Both the position numbers and the translations under genes were made by a program. Below are positions 34,665 through 43,452 of a DNA stretch of 64,000 nt, piece by piece. The DNA comes from Streptomyces sp. NBC_00178 (lineage in GTDB: Bacteria; Actinomycetota; Actinomycetes; Streptomycetales; Streptomycetaceae): contig NZ_CP108143.1 of NCBI RefSeq assembly GCF_036206005.1, forward strand, positions 558,001 through 622,000. The letters run 5' to 3'. The stretch's first letter is position 1. Each line of letters starts with the position of its first letter. Below the pieces are notes generated by a model. It saw nothing but the letters and a program-made list of their open reading frames with translations. It had not been told where the DNA came from and searched no databases.

Positions 34665-36122
34665 TCACCACCCCGTCCACAGCAGATGGTTGATCAGCAG
34701 GGCGACGGCGGCCTGCGCCGCCAGCCAGCCCCGCCGGCCGGCGGCCGGAAGCAGAGCGGCGGCGGGGATCAGCCAGACCACGAAGGGCTGCCAGATCCGT
34801 TCCGTCTCGGCCTTGCTCATGCCCGAGAGGTCCGCGACGGCCAATGCGAGGAGCGCGGCAAGGGTCACGCATGCCAGACGCTGAGCGTGCGTGAGCGTGC
34901 CGGGGCGCAGACCGCGTACGGCGGCGGGGACCGACACCACCGCCCGGCGCAGGCCCGCGACGGTGGCGAATCCCGCCGCGAGCGTGGCGCAGGCGAGGTT
35001 CGCCCAGACCCAGTAGCCGTAGGGGCGGGTCCCGCCGGCGCCCTGGTAGTAGCGCTCGACCAGCAGGTGATAGGCCTCCCACCAGTTGAAGCCCGCCAGG
35101 GTGAAGGCCACGGGGGCGACGAGCGCGCCGAGCACCAGGAGGCCGAGCGGCCGGGCCGTACGCCCGAGCAGGAGGACCGCCGCCAGGAGGGCCGCGACGA
35201 GCGTCAGGCCGTAACTGAGGTAGCAGGTCAGCCCGAACAGCAGTCCTGAGCCGAGGGCCGCGGCTGCCGGGTGCCCGGCCGTGCGGGTCGTGGCGACGGC
35301 CAGCAGCGCCACGGACCAGGCCGCGACGGCGGCGAAGTAGCCGTCGGCCGAGGTCCCCGTCCAGACGGCGAAGGGGGCCAGGACGAGGAACGGGGCGGCT
35401 CGCCGTGCGAGCTCCTCGCCCGTCAGTGCCCGCAGGGCGACCATGACCGCCGCCGCGGCGGATCCCCCGAGCACGATGCACCACATGCCCGCCCAGGCAC
35501 CGCCCCCGAGCCCTGCCCGGTCCAGCCCGACGAACGTGAGGGTGGCGCCCGGCGGGTGTCCGGCGACGTGGGCGGGCCAGTTGCCGGGCGGTCCGATCAC
35601 GATGTGGTCGGTGAATCCGCGCAGGGCGGCGCCGATGTCGTCGAACCGGTCGATCACGCGCAGGTATTCGTGCTTGGTGGTGAGCCGGCGCTCGATGCCG
35701 CGGTACCAGCCCTCGATGAGGGCGAGCGAGAGGATCCAGGCCACCGAGCCGGCCCAGCAGGTGAGGAGCAGGCCCCGCCAGGGCATGCGGGCCGCGGCCC
35801 GGGGCCCGAAGGCGATGACGGCGGCGGCCACGGCCAGGGCGGCAGGGGTGCCGGGGCCGATGTGCGGGTCCCAGGAGGCCAGGAGGGGCGGCCAGTGGAC
35901 CTGCAGGCTGCCGTCGCCCTCCTGGATCACCCATCCGACCCCTATGGCCACCGCCACCAGGAGCGCTCCCGCCGCGGCGGCCGCCAGGTCCCGGCGGCGC
36001 CCGGCGGGAGCGGCCGGGACGGCGGGAACGGCGGAAACGGCGGAAACGGCGGAAACGGCGGGCACGGTGGAGTCGGCGGGATCGGCGGCACGGATCGGGT
36101 CACTGCGTTCCTCGGTCGTCAC
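34665..36122 (-). CDS. Polytopic membrane protein, probable GT-C-type glycosyltransferase
   Basis: A 485-residue integral membrane protein with about ten to twelve helices after a 45-residue cytoplasmic lead. After the first helix comes 'WPPLLASWDPHIGPGTP'. A large external loop holds 'RLTTKHEYLRVIDRFDDIG' and 'GHPPGATLTF', and the helices 'LFGLTCYLSYGL' follow. This pattern is seen in actinobacterial mannosyl/arabinosyl-type GT-C proteins, but there is no decisive motif. The N-terminus contains five tandem VPA/VSA units from a 9-base DNA repeat. It ends 23 bases from the convergent reductase gene. Confidence 0.7.
   Translation of the reverse strand: MTTEERSDPIRAADPADSTVPAVSAVSAVSAVPAVPAAPAGRRRDLAAAAAGALLVAVAIGVGWVIQEGDGSLQVHWPPLLASWDPHIGPGTPAALAVAAAVIAFGPRAAARMPWRGLLLTCWAGSVAWILSLALIEGWYRGIERRLTTKHEYLRVIDRFDDIGAALRGFTDHIVIGPPGNWPAHVAGHPPGATLTFVGLDRAGLGGGAWAGMWCIVLGGSAAAAVMVALRALTGEELARRAAPFLVLAPFAVWTGTSADGYFAAVAAWSVALLAVATTRTAGHPAAAALGSGLLFGLTCYLSYGLTLVAALLAAVLLLGRTARPLGLLVLGALVAPVAFTLAGFNWWEAYHLLVERYYQGAGGTRPYGYWVWANLACATLAAGFATVAGLRRAVVSVPAAVRGLRPGTLTHAQRLACVTLAALLALAVADLSGMSKAETERIWQPFVVWLIPAAALLPAAGRRGWLAAQAAVALLINHLLWTGW
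36021..36065. repeat. Five-copy 9-bp tandem repeat in coding sequence
   Basis: Five units of GGC-GGR-MAC (GGCGGGAAC, three GGCGGAAAC, GGCGGGCAC) encode VPA/VSA triplets in the N-terminus of the membrane protein. The repeat stays in frame, so copy-number change would vary length only. Confidence 0.8.
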
Positions 36123-36275
36123 GCACGCACGCTACGCACCGGCGGGCCTCGTCGGGCGGTGCGACGCCGCCGCGTCACCGATCCGTCAGATCCGCGGTGG
36201 GGCGTGCGCGGACGTCAGACTTTCGTCAGGAGTCGCACGCCCCCGGGGGCGGTGACCCGGCATACCGTCGGCACC

Positions 36276-37547
36276 ATGCGCGACAGACTCCTGCAGGCCC
36301 GTGCACACCTCCCCTCTCCCCGTTTCCCGCTTCCGACCGAGCCCGCGTTCTGGCGCAGTCCGGTGCGCGGGGCCCGCTTCACGGCCGTGCTCGGTGTGGT
36401 GCTCCTCGCGGGGATCACCCTGATCTTCGTGACCGGACTGCTGTCGTACGCCGCGTACAACCCGGACCTCGCCGCCGTGAACGACAAGACACCGGACAAG
36501 GGGTGGCTCGGGTTCTACCTGTTCGACTGGCCCACCGGGCCGCACTGGCTCTACCGGCTGACGCAGGGGGTCCACGTCACGCTGGGCATCGTCCTCGTGC
36601 CCGTCCTGCTGGCGAAGCTGTGGTCGGTGGTGCCGAAGCTCTTCGCGCTGCCGCCGGCGCGGTCGGCCGGACACGCCCTGGAGCGTCTGTCGCTGCTGCT
36701 GCTCGTGGGCGGGGCGCTCTTCGAGTTCGTCACCGGACTGCTGAACATCCAGTTGGAGTACCTGTTCCCCGGCTCCTTCTATCCGCTGCACTTCTACGGG
36801 GCATGGGTCTTCATCGCCGCGTTCCTGGCCCACACCTGCCTGAAACTCCCCCGGGCGCTGCGGGTACTGCGCGCCGGACTGCCCGTCGGGGAGAAGGACG
36901 GACTGGCCCCTCCGAATCCCGCCCCGCCGACCGTGTCCCGGCGTGGTGCCCTCGCCGTCGTGGGGGCGGGGTCGCTGCTCCTGCTGGTCACGTCCGCCGG
37001 CCGGAGCTTCGACGGCGGGCTGCGGCGCACCGCCCTGCTGACCCCGCGCGGCGGGGCCGAGCCGGGGCCGGGGCCCAACGGGTTCCAGATCAACAAGACC
37101 GCCGCGAAGGTGGGCATCACGCCGGCCGACACGGGGGACCGCTGGCGGCTCACCGTCGTCGGCCCGGCCGGGGAGACCCGGCTGACCCGGGCCGAGCTGC
37201 TGGCGATGGGGCAGCACAGCGCGGCGCTGCCCATCGCGTGCGTGGAGGGCTGGTCGACGTCCGACCAGTGGTGGCGCGGAGTGCGGCTGCGCGACCTCGC
37301 CGCACTCGCCGGATTCCCGGACGAACCGCCCGGGGTGCTGGTCGAGTCCCTCCAGCGCAGCGGGCCGTTCCGGACGGTGGCGCTCAGGGGGAACCAGGTG
37401 CGCGACCCGCTGTCACTGCTCGCGCTGGGTGTCAACGGGGAGGCCCTGTCGCCGGATCACGGTTACCCGGCCCGCGTCATCGTGCCGGCCGCCCCCGGCG
37501 TGATGAACACCAAATGGGTGACCCGCCTGACGTTCGGGGAGCTGTGA
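36276..37547 (+). CDS. Membrane cytochrome-b-like domain fused to a sulfite-oxidase-type molybdopterin domain
   Basis: A 423-residue fusion. Residues 35-200 form four membrane helices of a cytochrome b561-like type with candidate heme His residues H100 and H186. After a fifth hydrophobic segment preceded by SRRG (221-224) comes an oxidoreductase molybdopterin-binding domain at about 270-423, with 'PIACVEGWSTSDQWWRGVRL' supplying C322 as Mo ligand and 'GYPARVIVPAAPGVMNTKWV' near the end. It probably passes electrons between quinones and an extracytoplasmic Mo centre. The ATG has no ribosome-binding site but TACCGT lies seven bases upstream, suggesting a leaderless message. Confidence 0.85.
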   Translation: MRDRLLQARAHLPSPRFPLPTEPAFWRSPVRGARFTAVLGVVLLAGITLIFVTGLLSYAAYNPDLAAVNDKTPDKGWLGFYLFDWPTGPHWLYRLTQGVHVTLGIVLVPVLLAKLWSVVPKLFALPPARSAGHALERLSLLLLVGGALFEFVTGLLNIQLEYLFPGSFYPLHFYGAWVFIAAFLAHTCLKLPRALRVLRAGLPVGEKDGLAPPNPAPPTVSRRGALAVVGAGSLLLLVTSAGRSFDGGLRRTALLTPRGGAEPGPGPNGFQINKTAAKVGITPADTGDRWRLTVVGPAGETRLTRAELLAMGQHSAALPIACVEGWSTSDQWWRGVRLRDLAALAGFPDEPPGVLVESLQRSGPFRTVALRGNQVRDPLSLLALGVNGEALSPDHGYPARVIVPAAPGVMNTKWVTRLTFGEL

Positions 37548-38014
37548 TGGGCGTTCTGCGCCGCTGGTACGGGGAAGGGCCGCTGCACCTGCTGCTGATG
37601 GCCGCGTCGCTCGCCCTCGCGGGGTACGCGGGAGTGCGCCTGCTCGACGGGGACACCCTGTTGATCCTGGTGTGGTTCGTGGGCGCCGCGTTCGTCCACG
37701 ACCTGGTCCTGGTGCCGCTGTACTCGGCGGCCGACCGCGCCCTGCGGATCCCCTTCGCGCGGCGTCCGGAGCAGGTGAACTTCGTACGCGTCCCGCTGCT
37801 CCTGTCCGGACTCCTCCTGCTCATGTGGTTCCCCCTGATCACCCGTCACGCGGTGCGCTACGAACCGGCGAGCGGGCTGTCCCCGGACAGGTTCCTGGGG
37901 AACTGGCTGCTGATCACCGCCGCGCTGTTCGCGGTGTCGGCGCTCTGGCTCGTATTGCGGACCCGGCGGGAGCGGCGCAGGGCGAGGAACGGGCGTCCGT
38001 CGTCCTCCCACTGA
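37547..38014 (+). CDS. Small four-helix membrane protein
   Basis: A 155-residue membrane protein with helices at about 12-30, 37-58, 80-100 and 118-137 and a basic tail (RTRRERRRARNGRPSSSH). The start shares its A with the stop of the molybdopterin fusion (TGATG), so the two are coupled and may form one membrane complex. No known motif is recognised. The last 157 bases overlap the 3' end of the opposite-strand methyltransferase gene. Confidence 0.78.
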   Translation: MGVLRRWYGEGPLHLLLMAASLALAGYAGVRLLDGDTLLILVWFVGAAFVHDLVLVPLYSAADRALRIPFARRPEQVNFVRVPLLLSGLLLLMWFPLITRHAVRYEPASGLSPDRFLGNWLLITAALFAVSALWLVLRTRRERRRARNGRPSSSH

Positions 38015-38643
38015 TCGACGGGCTTCCAGTCCTCCTGCCGGGCGTAGCCGAGCAGGGCGGACACGCCGACGCGGGCCCACGGGAAGTGGGGGCCCGCTCC
38101 CGCCGGCCCGCGGCCGTCGTCGAGGCGCACCTGGACCCGCTCGTCCACGTCGTGGGGGGCGGCCTCGGTGATGAGCAGTCCGCCCGGGGCGAGCACGGCG
38201 GCCACCCGGCGGAGCAGCGCACCGGGGTCGCCGCCGATGCCGATGTTGCCGTCGATGAGCAGGGCCGTACCCCAGCGTCCTTCGCCGGGCAGCGGCTCGA
38301 ACACGCTGCGGCGGAGCGCCGATCCGCCGATCCGCTGGGTGCGTCCGATGGCGGCCTCGCTCACGTCGATGCCCAGGGCCCGGTGTCCGCGCGCGGCCAG
38401 GGCGGCGACCAGACGGCCGGGGCCGCAGCCGATGTCGATGACCGCGCCCTCGCTGCGGCGCAGGGCGGCCAGGTCCGCGGCGTCGGCCTCCGCGCACCAG
38501 CGTTCGACGTCGAGGGGCAGCAGCCACCCGTCCTTCCGCCGGAGGAAGAGCGGGCCGCGGCCCTCGCTCAACGCGCGCGCGTACGGATCGGCGGTGGCCC
38601 ACGGGGCGGAACCCGGGCCCGCCGGCGGCAGGACCGTGCTCAT
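37858..38643 (-). CDS. Class I SAM-dependent methyltransferase
   Basis: A 261-residue methyltransferase. Motif I is VIDIGCGPGRLVAAL (about 68-82), followed by 'GHRALGIDVSEAAI' (motif II, acidic D) and 'VLAPGGLLITEAAP'. The substrate is unknown. Its ATG overlaps the DUF2064 gene's stop (ATGA). The last ~40 residues (from about RRSRRVRNTSQS) run antisense to a membrane helix of the plus-strand gene and look like non-native read-through: the true family end is probably near 37980. Confidence 0.85.
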   Translation of the reverse strand: MSTVLPPAGPGSAPWATADPYARALSEGRGPLFLRRKDGWLLPLDVERWCAEADAADLAALRRSEGAVIDIGCGPGRLVAALAARGHRALGIDVSEAAIGRTQRIGGSALRRSVFEPLPGEGRWGTALLIDGNIGIGGDPGALLRRVAAVLAPGGLLITEAAPHDVDERVQVRLDDGRGPAGAGPHFPWARVGVSALLGYARQEDWKPVDQWEDDGRPFLALRRSRRVRNTSQSADTANSAAVISSQFPRNLSGDSPLAGS

Positions 38644-39299
38644 CGGACCGCCGCCCGGCTCAGTCGCCCGTGGGTCCGGGCGAAGCATCCGTGCGGCGCT
38701 GCGGCGGCGACGTGGGCGGCGTCCTCGGCCGTGTCCACGTCGCGCAGCACGGGCAGGTCCCGCACGGTGAGGCCGAGTTCCGCCAGACGGGCCCGCTGGA
38801 GTGCGCCCGTGTCGGGGCGGGACATCACCACGCCCCGCACGGCGCGGGGGTCGGGAGCCGCGAGGCCGAGGGCCCAGAAGCCGCCGTCCTCGGCCGGTCC
38901 GAACCAGGCGTCGCAGCCGTCCCGTCCGGAGGGGGAGAGCGCGGGGGCCAGCAGTCCGGGAGTGATCTGCGGGGTGTCCATGCCGATGAGGAGTGCGGGA
39001 CCGGTGCACGTGGCGAAGGCGGCGGCGATGCGCTCGTCGAGGCTGCCCGCGCACTGCGGCAGTACGTCGAAGCCCGGGGGCGTCCAGGGTCCGGGGCGGC
39101 CTTCGAGAACCAGGACCCGTCGTCGTACGGGCAGGGTGAGCACGGTCCTCAGGGTGTCCTCGAGTGCCGCGGCGGCGAGTTCGGCGGCCTCCTCGGGGCT
39201 GAAGGGCGGCGTGAGCCGGGTCTTGACCCTCCCGGGCAGCGGCTCCTTGGCGATGACCAGCAGCGTCGTCGCCGCGCCGTCGGGTGCCGGTGAGCTCAT
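38640..39299 (-). CDS. DUF2064/TIGR04282 nucleotidyl-/glycosyltransferase-like protein
   Basis: A 219-residue GT-A-like protein of the TIGR04282 (DUF2064) family, which includes proteins named for arsenosugar synthesis. The family opening 'LVIAKEPLPGRVKTRLTPP' (KxPxxGxVKTRL) resembles nucleotidyltransferases, and 'ALLIGMDTPQI' carries the DxP/DTP metal site. 'AWFGPAEDGGFWALGL' is also conserved. There is no arsenic gene nearby, so a sugar-activation or transfer role with the neighbouring GT2 is more likely. It overlaps both flanking genes by four bases. Confidence 0.88.
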   Translation of the reverse strand: MSSPAPDGAATTLLVIAKEPLPGRVKTRLTPPFSPEEAAELAAAALEDTLRTVLTLPVRRRVLVLEGRPGPWTPPGFDVLPQCAGSLDERIAAAFATCTGPALLIGMDTPQITPGLLAPALSPSGRDGCDAWFGPAEDGGFWALGLAAPDPRAVRGVVMSRPDTGALQRARLAELGLTVRDLPVLRDVDTAEDAAHVAAAAPHGCFARTHGRLSRAAVR

Positions 39300-40027
39300 C
39301 GGGCCGCCTCCGCACGGGCGGCGGGCGAGGTCCGCGCGGCGGGCTGGCGCAGCACCGCGCGCATGTCCCGGACCGCGTGCCAGGTGCCCCGCCAGGTGCC
39401 GGTCACCTTGGACTTGCCGGTGCGGGGCAGATACGGCACGTCCGTCTCGCAGACGCGCAGTCCGGCGTCCGACGCGCGCACCACCATCTGGAGCGGGTAG
39501 CCGCTGCGACGGTCCGTCAGGCCGAGCTCCAGCAGGGACTCCCTGCGTACGGCCCGCATCGGCCCGAGGTCGCGCAGTCGCAGTCCGGTTCGGCGGCGGA
39601 GCATCCTGGACAGGACGGCGTTGCCCGCCCTGGCGTGCAGGGGCCATGCGCCGCGGGCCGTGGGGCGCCGCCTGCCGAGGACCAGATCGGTCTCGCCCTC
39701 GGCGATCCGCCGGACGAACGAGGTCAGGAGCGCCGGGTCGAGCGAGCCGTCGCAGTCGCAGAAGCAGACGTACTCCGCCTCGGCCGCGAGCAGTCCCGCA
39801 TGACAGGCGGAGCCGAATCCGCGGCGCGGTTCGTGCACGACGGTCGCACCGAGCGCGCGGGCGATGTCCGCCGACCCGTCGGTGGAGCCGTTGTCGACGA
39901 CGATGGCCCGCCAGCCTTCGGGGACACGGGCCAGCACCCGGGGCAGGGCCGCGGCCTCGTCGAGGCAGGGCAGAACGATGTCGGCGCGGAGGGGGGCGGC
40001 AGGGTCAGCCGGTGAGTAGTCGGTCAC
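39296..40027 (-). CDS. Glycosyltransferase family 2
   Basis: A 243-residue GT2 enzyme of the DPM1-like type. 'IVLPCLDEAAALPRVL' opens the GT-A domain, followed by 'IVVDNGSTDGSADIA', the DxD-like 'FCDCDGSLDPALL' and 'DLVLGRRRP'. The acceptor part has 'LRLRDLGPMRAVRRE' and 'GYPLQMVV'. It likely makes a polyprenyl-phosphate sugar or elongates a glycolipid. GTG 40027 is preferred (AGGGTGATC upstream; TAGGGT seven bases upstream also permits leaderless expression); GTG 40036 is possible. Confidence 0.9.
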   Translation of the reverse strand: MTDYSPADPAAPLRADIVLPCLDEAAALPRVLARVPEGWRAIVVDNGSTDGSADIARALGATVVHEPRRGFGSACHAGLLAAEAEYVCFCDCDGSLDPALLTSFVRRIAEGETDLVLGRRRPTARGAWPLHARAGNAVLSRMLRRRTGLRLRDLGPMRAVRRESLLELGLTDRRSGYPLQMVVRASDAGLRVCETDVPYLPRTGKSKVTGTWRGTWHAVRDMRAVLRQPAARTSPAARAEAAR

Positions 40028-40151
40028 GCCGATCACCCTACGGAGCCAAAAGCGGCATTCCGGGCTCCGGGTTCTTACGAAACGTGGACGTCGACCGTGT
40101 GGCGGGGGGGAGACCCTCCGCCGGGACGGGCGCTGATGCCACAGTGGCGCC

Positions 40152-40922
<771 letters not shown>

Positions 40923-40926
40923 GCCC

Positions 40927-42039
40927 ATGGCCGACTTCCTCCTCATCGCGCTCCTCGCCTTCCTCGGCGCCGCCGGGGCCGGGCTGCTCGGGGCCCTGGT
41001 CCTGCGGTTGCTCAGAAACCGGCCCCTAGTGGTCTCCCTGAGCGTCGTCGCCGCGGTGGCGGTGACGGCGATGCTGGCCGGGACCCTGACCGTGGCCTGG
41101 GCGATGTTCCTGTCGCCCCACGACCTGACGGTGGTGACGACCGTCGTGGCCATGGCCGCCGCGGTGTCGCTCGCGACCGCGGTCCTGCTGGGCCGCCAAG
41201 TGGCCGCGAGCAGCCGTGACCTGACGCTGGCGGCCCGCTCCTTCGGCGACGGGGGGACGTTCGCCGCACCGCCGGGGCAGGCGACGGCGGAACTCGCCGC
41301 GCTGACGCGCGAACTCGCGGCCACCAGCGCCAAGCTCGAGAGCTCCCGGGAGCGTGAGCGCGCCCTGGAGACATCGCGCCGGGAGCTCGTCGCGTGGATC
41401 TCGCACGACCTGCGGACCCCGCTGACCGGGCTGCGCGCCATGTCGGAGGCCCTGGAGGACGGTATGGCACCGGACGCCGGCCGCTACCTGCGGCAGATAC
41501 GCCGCGAGGTGGAGCGCATGAACGGCATGGTCGGGGATCTCTTCGAGCTCTCCCGGATCCACGCCGGATCGCTCACCCTGGCTCCCACCCGGGTGTCCGC
41601 ACACGACCTGGTCGGCGACGCGCTGGCCGGCGCCGGTCCGCTGGCCCGCGAACACGGGGTCCGCCTCGTCGGGGGCCGGGTCGAAGCGGTGCCGGTGGAG
41701 GTCGACAGCAAGGAGATGGGACGGGTCATGGGCAACCTCCTGATCAACGCGATCAGGCTGACCCCGGCCGACGGGACGGTGGCGGTGGCCGCGCAGCGCT
41801 CACCCGAGGGTCTCGTGCTCTCCGTGACCGACGGGTGCGGCGGGATCCCCGAGGCGGATCTCGCGCGGGTGTTCGACACGGGGTGGCGGGGCAGCCCGGC
41901 CCGCACCCCTCCGTCGGGGGCGGGCCTCGGGCTCGCGATCGTCCGCGGGATCGTCGAGGCGCACTCCGGCCGCGCCGGTGTCCGGAACGTGGCGGGCGGC
42001 TGCTGCTTCGAGGTCACCCTGCCCGCCGCCCCGGGCTGA
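40927..42039 (+). CDS. Sensor histidine kinase (HisKA/HATPase)
   Basis: A 370-residue membrane kinase with three hydrophobic stretches at 5-29, 34-62 and 68-90 and no sizeable extracytoplasmic sensor, then a HAMP-like coiled segment (about 95-150). The H-box is AWISHDLRTPLTGLRAMSE (H160), the N-box NLLINAIRLTP and the G-box DGCGGIPEADL followed by GAGLGLAIV. The sensed signal is probably within the membrane or intracellular. It is paired with the response regulator. Neighbouring sugar and Mo-enzyme genes are candidate targets, by position only. Confidence 0.94.
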   Translation: MADFLLIALLAFLGAAGAGLLGALVLRLLRNRPLVVSLSVVAAVAVTAMLAGTLTVAWAMFLSPHDLTVVTTVVAMAAAVSLATAVLLGRQVAASSRDLTLAARSFGDGGTFAAPPGQATAELAALTRELAATSAKLESSRERERALETSRRELVAWISHDLRTPLTGLRAMSEALEDGMAPDAGRYLRQIRREVERMNGMVGDLFELSRIHAGSLTLAPTRVSAHDLVGDALAGAGPLAREHGVRLVGGRVEAVPVEVDSKEMGRVMGNLLINAIRLTPADGTVAVAAQRSPEGLVLSVTDGCGGIPEADLARVFDTGWRGSPARTPPSGAGLGLAIVRGIVEAHSGRAGVRNVAGGCCFEVTLPAAPG

Positions 42040-42046
42040 GGGCTTG

Positions 42047-42077
42047 CGGGCCGCCCGTGCGGCGGGGCGGCGGCCCG
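42047..42077. terminator. Possible bidirectional hairpin
   Basis: CGGGCCGCCC (42047-42056) can pair with GGG-(CGG)-CGGCCCG (42065-42077) with a 3-base bulge, between the convergent kinase and epimerase genes. Confidence 0.45.
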
Positions 42078-42081
42078 GGGG

Positions 42082-43161
42082 CTAGCTCCGCGGTCCCGTG
42101 GCGGGGCGCAGGGGTGCCGTGGCGAACTCCCGCATCCCCGCGGCGAAGTCCGTCTCGGGCTTCCAGCCCAGCTCCTCGCGCAGGCGCCGCGAATCGGCGG
42201 TCACGTGGCGGACGTCCCCGAGCCGGTACTCCCCGGTGACGACGGGATCGGGCCCTCCGTGGGCCGCCGACAGCGCCCGGGCCATCTCGCCGATGGTGCG
42301 CGGGGTGCCACTGCCGGTGTTGTAGGCGTCGAAGGTGCCCGGCGCCCGCTCGGCCAGTGCCGCGAGGGCCACGGCGTTGGCCGCCGCGACGTCCCGTACG
42401 TGGACGAAGTCGCGCCGCTGGCCGCCGTCCTCGAAGACCCGGGGCGCCTCTCCCCGGGCCAGGGCCGACCGGAAGAAGGACGCGACACCGGCGTACGGGG
42501 TGTCGCGCGGCATCCCCGGGCCGTACACGTTGTGGTAGCGCAGCGCCACCGCCCGGCCGCCCGTCGCCCGGGTCCACGCGGCGGCGAGGTGTTCCTGCGC
42601 GAGCTTGGTGGCCGCGTACACGTTGCGGGGGTCGGTGGGGGCTTCCTCGGTGACCAGGCCGGGCAGCAGTTCCGAGCCGCAGGAGGGACAGCGGGGCTCG
42701 AACCGTCCGGCGTCGAGGTCGTCCGGCGCCCTGGGGCCCGGCCTGACCGAACCGTGCCGGGGGCAGTCGTACCGTCCCTCGCCGTAGACCACCATGGACC
42801 CCGCGAGCACCAGGTCCCGGACCCCTGCCGCCGCCATGCCGGCGAGGAGCACCGCGGTGCCCAGGTCGTTGCAGCCGACGTACTCCGGCGCGTCGGCGAA
42901 GTCCTTGCCGAGGCCCACCATCGCCGCCTGGTGGCACACGGCGTCGATGCCGGACAGCGCACGGGCCACGGCCTCCCCGTCCCGGACGTCCGCGACGATC
43001 GTCCGGACCCCCGGTGGAAGTTGGCCGGTGGCGGGGGCGGCAGGCCCGTGCGCCGAGGGGAGCAGGGCGTCGAGGACGACCGGCTCGTGCCCGCCCGAGG
43101 CGAGGGTCCGGACGATGTACGACCCGATGAAACCGGCTCCGCCGGTGACCAGTACACGCAT
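42082..43161 (-). CDS. NAD-dependent NDP-sugar epimerase/dehydratase with Cys-rich insert
   Basis: A 359-residue extended SDR. TGGAGFIG (6-13) binds NAD, S122 (GSMVVYG) and Y182xxxK186 (YAATK) are the catalytic residues. A ~40-residue insert between strand and active site has C133-x2-H136 and C158-x2-C161 (DCPRHG; RCPSCGSELL), a likely zinc-ribbon-like knuckle, as also seen in some dTDP-rhamnose 4-epimerase-like proteins. It probably converts an NDP-hexose for the neighbouring glycosyltransferases. The ATG has no ribosome-binding site, but TAGCGT lies six bases upstream. Confidence 0.9.
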   Translation of the reverse strand: MRVLVTGGAGFIGSYIVRTLASGGHEPVVLDALLPSAHGPAAPATGQLPPGVRTIVADVRDGEAVARALSGIDAVCHQAAMVGLGKDFADAPEYVGCNDLGTAVLLAGMAAAGVRDLVLAGSMVVYGEGRYDCPRHGSVRPGPRAPDDLDAGRFEPRCPSCGSELLPGLVTEEAPTDPRNVYAATKLAQEHLAAAWTRATGGRAVALRYHNVYGPGMPRDTPYAGVASFFRSALARGEAPRVFEDGGQRRDFVHVRDVAAANAVALAALAERAPGTFDAYNTGSGTPRTIGEMARALSAAHGGPDPVVTGEYRLGDVRHVTADSRRLREELGWKPETDFAAGMREFATAPLRPATGPRS

Positions 43162-43293
43162 GCCGCCACGCTAGGCCGCGCACGGACCGCGGCGGCGGCG
43201 CGGCACGCCCGCGTCACGGGACCGTAAGGACCGCGGGAGCTCGTGCCGGACGCCCCCCTGGCGGGTGGTCGGCGCGCAGACGGGCGCGTGTAC

Positions 43294-43329
43294 GTCCCTC
43301 CGACGGCTCGGATGTGTGTCCCTCCGACG
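43294..43329 (+). repeat. 24-bp-spaced direct repeat upstream of dhaK
   Basis: GTCCCTCCGACG occurs at 43294-43305 and 43318-43329, a period of 24 bases, 120-160 bases before dhaK. Possibly an activator site or simple duplication. Confidence 0.45.
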
Positions 43330-43452
43330 CGTCGCTTCCCGATCACACGGGTCTCTTCGATACTGGGGGCCGTACGCACTGAGACAAGAGGATCGGATTC
43401 ACGCCGACGGCGGGCACCTGCGGTCCGCCGTCGCTCTCTCCTGGAGGAACCG

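Noticed and set aside
38640..39299. Arsenosugar biosynthesis, suggested by the TIGR04282 family name
   Set aside because: No arsenic methyltransferase, ArsR or arsenic transporter gene is nearby, and the neighbours point to general sugar transfer.
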